From: DASQUK01 sp046723645
GTDB lineage: Bacteria; Actinomycetota; Acidimicrobiia; Acidimicrobiales; VFJN01
Direction of reading: 5' to 3'
DNA: 8,759 nt
Assembly (NCBI GenBank): GCA_046723645.1
Contig: JBKOUY010000055.1
Span: 1-8,759, forward strand
A model generated the notes under the pieces. It was not told where the DNA came from and searched no databases. It worked only from the letters and a program-made list of their open reading frames with translations. Of the stretch, positions 5,417 to 8,759 are shown in pieces (the stretch's first letter is position 1; every line of letters begins with the position of its first letter). Position numbers and translations under genes: made by a program.

Positions 5417-6553
5417 GTGGCGCAGCCCGACGACACGTCGCAGGACAACCCAGGGGCCCAGTTCTATCCGGCCGTGGCCCGCGCCGGTGCATACAGCTGG
5501 TGGCTCATCGGAATAGGCGTTGTCGTTCTTGCCGTCCTGTGGCTGATGGCCAAGTTGTGGGTGCTGGTGCTGGCGGCGGCGGTGGCGGCATTCCTGTCGC
5601 GGGCGCTCGATCCTCCGGCTCGCTACCTGCGGGCCCGGGGCCTGCCTCGGGCCTTGGTGGCGGCTGGCGTGTTGGTCGGGTTCATCCTCGTACTGGCCGG
5701 CATCGTGGCGCTGCTGGTGCCCTCGATCGCCAACGAGTTCGACGACCTCGGTCCCACGATCGAGGACGCCATCGACGACGTCGAGAACTGGCTGGTGGAG
5801 GACAGCCCGTTCGACGTCTCCCGCCAGGACGTCCAGGACTTCCGCGACCAGGCCGACGAGCGGGTCGGCGACCTGCTCGAGTCGCAGAGCGGCACACTGA
5901 TCAGCGGCACGGTCCTGGTGTTCGAGGTCATCGCCGGGGTCGTTCTTGCGCTGGTCACCACGTTCTTCATCCTCAAGGACGGCGACCGCTTCGGCGACTG
6001 GTTCGTGGCGCGGTTCCCCCACCACCGCCGTGACCTGGCCAGTCGCGTGGGCGCCCGCGCCTGGCGCACGCTCGGCGGCTACTTGCGGGGGTCGGCAACG
6101 CTGGGCGTGATCGAGGGCATCATCATCGGCACGACGGTGTGGCTGGTGGGCGGCAGCCTGGCGATTCCGGTGGCAGTCATCACGTTCTTCGCGGCATTCG
6201 TCCCGTTCGCCGGGGCCATCGTCGCCGGCCTGATCGCCGTCCTCGTGACCCTGGTGACCGCCGGGTTCGGCGGAGCGGTGGTGGTGGCTGTCGTGGCGCT
6301 GCTGGTCCAGCAACTGGACAACGACTTCCTCGCCCCCTGGGTGTTCGGGAAGAACCTGGAGCTTCACCCCCTGATCGTGCTAGTCGCCATCACCGCCGGC
6401 GGCACGTTATTCGGCGCCTTCGGGGCGTTCCTGGGCGTGCCGGTGAGCGCCGTGATCATCAACGTCCTCGCCGAGACGCGGGTGGTCCCCGAGGACCTGG
6501 CGGTGGACGGCCCGGAGGGGGAGCCGAAGGGGGACGACCCGGAGCCCGACTAG
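5417..6553 (+). CDS. AI-2E (PerM/YdiK) family transporter
   Basis: This 378-residue integral membrane protein has the AI-2E transporter layout. There are hydrophobic segments at about 28-63 (two), 79-102 and 162-187; a soluble amphipathic region between them (103-160, acidic); and four or so segments at about 226-254, 256-283, 285-300 and 316-355. Family hallmarks are 'FFILKDGDRFGDWF' (183-196), 'GYLRGSATLGVIEGIIIG' (221-238), 'FVPFAGAIVAGLIA' (261-274), 'QQLDNDFLAPWVFGKNLELH' (298-317) and 'LFGAFGAFLGVPVSAV' (331-346). The family is named for autoinducer-2 export by TqsA, but other members are Na+/H+ antiporters or of unknown function, so the substrate is open. The C-terminus (359-378) is acidic and cytosolic. 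The gene converges on the soxR-like gene with seven bases between stop codons. Confidence 0.92.
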   Translation: MAQPDDTSQDNPGAQFYPAVARAGAYSWWLIGIGVVVLAVLWLMAKLWVLVLAAAVAAFLSRALDPPARYLRARGLPRALVAAGVLVGFILVLAGIVALLVPSIANEFDDLGPTIEDAIDDVENWLVEDSPFDVSRQDVQDFRDQADERVGDLLESQSGTLISGTVLVFEVIAGVVLALVTTFFILKDGDRFGDWFVARFPHHRRDLASRVGARAWRTLGGYLRGSATLGVIEGIIIGTTVWLVGGSLAIPVAVITFFAAFVPFAGAIVAGLIAVLVTLVTAGFGGAVVVAVVALLVQQLDNDFLAPWVFGKNLELHPLIVLVAITAGGTLFGAFGAFLGVPVSAVIINVLAETRVVPEDLAVDGPEGEPKGDDPEPD

Positions 6554-6560
6554 CCCGGCA

Positions 6561-7004
6561 CTAGTCGTCGTCGATGATGTAGCGCGGGCCGGGACCGCGC
6601 AGGCCGGCCTTGTCGTCGGGGTTGAGGATCTTGCAGTACCCCAGCGACAGGCAGCCGCACCCGATGCAGCGCGCCAGGCGGTCGCGCAGCCGCTCGAGCA
6701 TGGCGATCTGGCTGTCGATGCGAGGCCGCCATGACGTGGCCAGCCGCTCCCAGTCCTTCGCGGTCGGCGTGCGGCTGTCGGGCAGCGAGGCCAGCGCCTC
6801 GCCGATCTCGTCCAGGCTCAGTCCGAGCTCCTGGGCGACCTTGATGAACGACACGCGCCGCACGATCTCGCGGGCGTAGCGCCGCTGGCCGCCCGGGGAG
6901 CGGGCGGCATGGATGAGCCCCTCCGCCTCGTAGTACCGCAACGCCGACGGCGCCACCCCGGTCCGCTCGCTGATGGCCCCGATGGTCAGCAGCTCGGGTT
7001 CCAC
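6561..7004 (-). CDS. soxR: SoxR-type redox-sensing MerR family activator
   Basis: This 147-residue MerR-family regulator carries the SoxR [2Fe-2S] signature. The N-terminal winged helix is 'LTIGAISERTGVAPSALRYY' (6-25) followed by 'EAEGLIHAARSPGGQRRY' (26-43). A dimerisation helix covers about 80-112. The cluster motif 'CIGCGCLSLGYC' supplies Cys113, Cys116, Cys118 and Cys124 with the CX2CXCX5C spacing of SoxR. In SoxR, oxidation of the cluster by redox-cycling drugs or superoxide twists the operator and turns on transcription; in actinobacteria, targets are usually quinone- or drug-handling enzymes and pumps rather than soxS. The start is GTG 7004, six bases after a TAGGAT -10 box. A SoxR-box-like dyad is upstream (7031-7048). 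No recognised redox enzyme lies immediately next to it; the neighbours are an AI-2E permease and a small membrane protein. Confidence 0.93.
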   Translation of the reverse strand: MEPELLTIGAISERTGVAPSALRYYEAEGLIHAARSPGGQRRYAREIVRRVSFIKVAQELGLSLDEIGEALASLPDSRTPTAKDWERLATSWRPRIDSQIAMLERLRDRLARCIGCGCLSLGYCKILNPDDKAGLRGPGPRYIIDDD

Positions 7005-7010
7005 ACGAAG

Positions 7011-7016
7011 ATCCTA
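7011..7016 (-). promoter_or_regulatory. Leaderless -10 box for soxR
   Basis: On the minus strand TAGGAT is followed by six bases and GTG 7004. A weak -35 (TTCACT, 7036-7041) would give a 19-base spacer, the long spacing seen at MerR-type promoters. Confidence 0.5.
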
Positions 7017-7030
7017 CGCAAGGGACTCCA

Positions 7031-7048
7031 CTTCGAGTGAACTTGAGA
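7031..7048 (-). promoter_or_regulatory. SoxR-box-like dyad upstream of soxR
   Basis: On the minus strand TCTCAAGTTCACTCGAAG matches 14 of 18 positions of the SoxR box CCTCAAGTTAACTTGAGG, with an intact CTCAAGTT half. It sits in the 46-base gap between the upstream membrane-protein gene and soxR. Its centre is about 23 bases before the TAGGAT box, further up than in classical SoxR-activated promoters, so it could act by autorepression or serve another start. Confidence 0.45.
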
Positions 7049-7050
7049 TA

Positions 7051-7392
7051 TTAGGCGTGGTCTGGCCGCTGCTCCTTCGCCTCGCCCGCCCCCCTGTCGA
7101 GGTGAAGGTGGCGTTCGTAGTACTGGGGAAGCCACGAGGCGATGGCCGTCACCGTGAAGAGCAGCGCTGCGACCCCCACGAGCGCGTAGCGCATCGTGCG
7201 GATGCGCATGATCGTCCGCATGTCGTCCCGCGGGCCGACGACCATGTCCCGGGCGAACCCCGGCACCCGGTGGTCGAAGAGCCGTGGACCGCCGTCCGCC
7301 GCCGAAGCTGCGGCGGTTGGCGCCCCCCTGGGGTCGGTATCCGCCGCAAGTTGGTCGGGGTGGTCGGTGGTGCCGGCCCCGATGGCCGCCAT
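7051..7392 (-). CDS. Small single-helix membrane protein, uncharacterised
   Basis: The frame from ATG 7392 encodes 113 residues: a polar Ala/Gly/Asp-rich N-terminus (1-66), one hydrophobic helix at about 68-87 ('RYALVGVAALLFTVTAIASW') and a charged tail ending in 'EAKEQRPDHA'. I recognise no family. The start is uncertain: there is no good ribosome site or -10 box before 7392, and internal Met50 (7245), Met58 (7221) or Met67 would give a shorter protein that keeps the helix. The open frame continues upstream to the stop at 7549 without a usual start codon. It is transcribed towards soxR, with 46 bases between them, so the two could be functionally linked, but the SoxR-box-like dyad lies downstream of it. 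Confidence 0.5.
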   Translation of the reverse strand: MAAIGAGTTDHPDQLAADTDPRGAPTAAASAADGGPRLFDHRVPGFARDMVVGPRDDMRTIMRIRTMRYALVGVAALLFTVTAIASWLPQYYERHLHLDRGAGEAKEQRPDHA

Positions 7393-7552
7393 CAGGTCGG
7401 CGCTGCCACGGCGAGGCTCGCGCCGTGGCGCCGAGGGCCTGATCGCCGACCAGCCGACGACCGTGCGCCCGACGGCCGGGCGACGGTGTCGGCGGGGTCG
7501 TCGTGCTCGCGGCGGTCGTGGCGGTGGTCGTGGTCGGGACGGCGTCGCTCAT
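7393..7552 (-). other. Thr/Pro-rich open frame upstream of the membrane protein
   Basis: Another minus-strand frame opens at ATG 7550-7552 and begins 'MSDAVPTTTTATTAASTTTP', with nearly all codons ending in G or C for about 50 codons. It then runs on, out of frame, over the membrane-protein gene and looks like a shadow there. Either it is a spurious frame, or it is the true 5' end of the membrane-protein gene separated from it by a frameshift near 7390-7440. No ribosome site precedes ATG 7552. Apart from this frame and the palindrome at 7555-7572, I see nothing else in 7393-7617. Confidence 0.25.
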
Positions 7553-7554
7553 GG

Positions 7555-7572
7555 GTGCAAGGATGTTTGCAC
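7555..7572. promoter_or_regulatory. 18-bp palindrome, probable operator
   Basis: GTGCAA (7555-7560) and TTGCAC (7567-7572) are perfect inverted arms around GGATGT. The site lies in the divergent spacer, 49 bases before the amidase start and three bases before the possible ATG 7552 on the other strand. The size suits a TetR-, MarR- or LacI-type dimer; no regulator gene is next to it. Confidence 0.45.
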
Positions 7573-7620
7573 TGATCGTGCAGCCTTCGCAGGCGTGAGC
7601 GGCGCCGGCAAGGGGGGATG

Positions 7621-8759
7621 ATGGGATCGCGGTTCGACATCGGGGCGATCGAGATCGCCGAGGCCGTGAGGACTGGCCAGCGCCGGGCCACCGACGTGCT
7701 CGACCAGGCGCTGGCGGCCATCGAGGCCGGCAACGACCGGCTCGGGGCGTTCGTGCACGTCGACGAGGGCGCGGCCCGCGCCGCAGCCCAGGCGGTCGAC
7801 GACGCCGTCGCCGCCGGGCGGGACGCGGGCCCGTTCGCGGGGGTGCCGATCGGCGTCAAGGACCTGGAGGACTGCGCCGGCATGCCCACGTCCAAGGGGT
7901 CGTTGGCCTTTGCCACCCGGGGCCCGGTGGCCGCCGACTCGATCCACGTCGCACGCCTGCGGGCCGCGGGGGCGGTCCCGGTCGGCAAGACCGCCGCCCC
8001 CGAGTTCGGCACCCTCAACTTCACGCGGACCAAGGTGTTCGGCGTCGCCCGCAACCCGTGGAACCCCGAACGCACGCCGGGCGGGTCCAGCGGGGGCAGC
8101 GCCGCGGCGGTGGCCGACGGGCTGGTGCCGGTCGCGACCGCCAGTGACGGCGGCGGCTCGACCCGCATCCCCGCGTCGTTCTGCGGGCTGGTCGGCTTCA
8201 AGCCCAGCCACGGCCGCATCCCGCACCCCGGGCCCACCGGCTCGGAGACGTCGGTGTACGGGCTGCTCACGACCACCGTGGCCGACAGCGCTCGGCATCT
8301 CGACGTCACCGCCGGCCCCGACGAGCGCGACCGCTTCTCGCTGCCGCCGGCCACTGTCGGGTACGAGGCGGCGATCGAGTCGCTGCCGGTGGCCGGGCTG
8401 CGCGCCCGCTGGTCTCCCGACCTCGGCTTTGCCCGCTGCGATCCGGAGGTGCGGGCGATCGCCGAGCGGGCCGCGCAGCGGCTGGCGAGCGCCGCGGGAC
8501 TTGCGATCGACGACGAGCCGATCCATCTGACCGACCCGGTGCGTGCGTGGCTGGGGGCCGGCGCCATGGACCTGTGGTTCAGCCTCGAGGACGGCATGTG
8601 GCCGGGCGTGCGGGAAGACCTGACCCGCTACGTGCGCAACGTGCTCGAGCAGACCGAGGACTACCCGATCCCGCGCTACGCCGGTGCGGTGCGCCGTCGG
8701 GAGGCGCTGGTGGCCGACGCCGCCCGCCTGTTCGACGAGGTCGACGTGGTGCTGACGCC
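7621..8759 (+). CDS. Amidase-signature family hydrolase (partial, 3' end missing)
   Basis: The frame runs from ATG 7621 to the window edge (379 codons) without a stop; family members are usually about 460-500 residues, so roughly the last fifth is missing. The Ser-cisSer-Lys triad is complete: Lys80 in 'GVPIGVKDLED', Ser156 in 'TPGGSSGGSAAAVA', and the nucleophile Ser180 in 'SDGGGSTRIPASFCGLVGFKP'. The spacings (76 and 24 residues) are as in fatty acid amide hydrolase. It hydrolyses a carboxamide to acid and ammonia or amine. No gatB or gatC is nearby, so a stand-alone catabolic or detoxifying amidase is likelier than GatA; the substrate is unknown. ATG 7618 and ATG 7621 are adjacent and in frame. 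The purine-rich AAGGGGGG (7610-7617) is close to either, so the exact start is uncertain. An 18-bp palindrome upstream may regulate it. Confidence 0.92.
   Translation, partial: MGSRFDIGAIEIAEAVRTGQRRATDVLDQALAAIEAGNDRLGAFVHVDEGAARAAAQAVDDAVAAGRDAGPFAGVPIGVKDLEDCAGMPTSKGSLAFATRGPVAADSIHVARLRAAGAVPVGKTAAPEFGTLNFTRTKVFGVARNPWNPERTPGGSSGGSAAAVADGLVPVATASDGGGSTRIPASFCGLVGFKPSHGRIPHPGPTGSETSVYGLLTTTVADSARHLDVTAGPDERDRFSLPPATVGYEAAIESLPVAGLRARWSPDLGFARCDPEVRAIAERAAQRLASAAGLAIDDEPIHLTDPVRAWLGAGAMDLWFSLEDGMWPGVREDLTRYVRNVLEQTEDYPIPRYAGAVRRREALVADAARLFDEVDVVLT

Noticed and set aside
5306..6367. Minus-strand open frame (353 codons) opposite the AI-2E permease
   Set aside because: His/Gln/Asp-rich shadow of a well-supported membrane protein, with no recognisable domain or start signal.
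7049..7054. Plus-strand -10 (TATTAG) next to the SoxR-box-like dyad
   Set aside because: It would drive transcription antisense to the small membrane protein with no plus-strand gene until 7621, and no -35 supports it.
7392..8597. Minus-strand frames (to 401 codons) opposite the amidase
   Set aside because: Antisense to an amidase with a complete catalytic triad; Ser/Ala/Arg-rich shadow composition.
1..8759. Defence island, prophage, transposon, toxin-antitoxin or biosynthetic cluster
   Set aside because: None of the genes has such domains; no terminal inverted repeats, integrase, tRNA or rRNA was seen. The content is ordinary chromosomal genes with separate promoters.

Overview
The window is about 8.8 kb of very GC-rich chromosomal DNA, most likely from an actinobacterium. 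An uncultured member of the Acidimicrobiia is a reasonable guess but is not proven here. The signs are: codons ending in G or C; GTG starts; apparently leaderless genes with a TANNNT -10 box six to eight bases before the start codon; a LytR-CpsA-Psr protein with a LytR_C domain and a Thr/Ser-rich tail; a DUF664/DinB-type protein; and a perfect match to the Gram-positive/actinobacterial LexA box.

Layout. The left edge (2-178) is the 3' end of a charged, Ala/Arg/Glu-rich coiled-coil gene. It is followed by a small VOC (glyoxalase-fold) gene (202-585), which converges on a DUF664/DinB-family gene on the minus strand (592-1104). A 172-base divergent spacer leads to a small, very basic protein with a Rho_N-like C-terminus (1277-1546). 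Next come an aldo/keto reductase (1626-2516), a PhnB-type VOC protein (2656-3123) and a four-helix membrane protein (3170-3583). The stop codon of the membrane protein lies inside the first of three tandem 67/68-bp repeats (3573-3774). The repeats lead into the LytR-CpsA-Psr cell-wall ligase gene (3801-5309), and then an AI-2E/PerM family permease (5417-6553). On the minus strand, converging on the permease, are a SoxR-type [2Fe-2S] MerR regulator (6561-7004) and, upstream of it, a small single-helix membrane protein (7051-7392). The right end is a plus-strand amidase-signature enzyme (7621 to the window edge), which runs off the end without a stop.

The genes look like ordinary housekeeping and stress loci, each with its own promoter, rather than one operon or a new multi-gene system. 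A loose theme is stress and electrophile handling: two VOC proteins, a DinB/DUF664 protein, an aldo/keto reductase and SoxR. I found no phage, transposon, CRISPR, toxin-antitoxin or biosynthetic cluster. The most interesting signals are regulatory: a perfect LexA-type operator over the predicted start of transcription of the second VOC gene, a SoxR-box-like dyad upstream of soxR, the tandem 67-bp repeats, a repeated leaderless promoter design, and an 18-bp palindrome between the amidase and the minus-strand genes.
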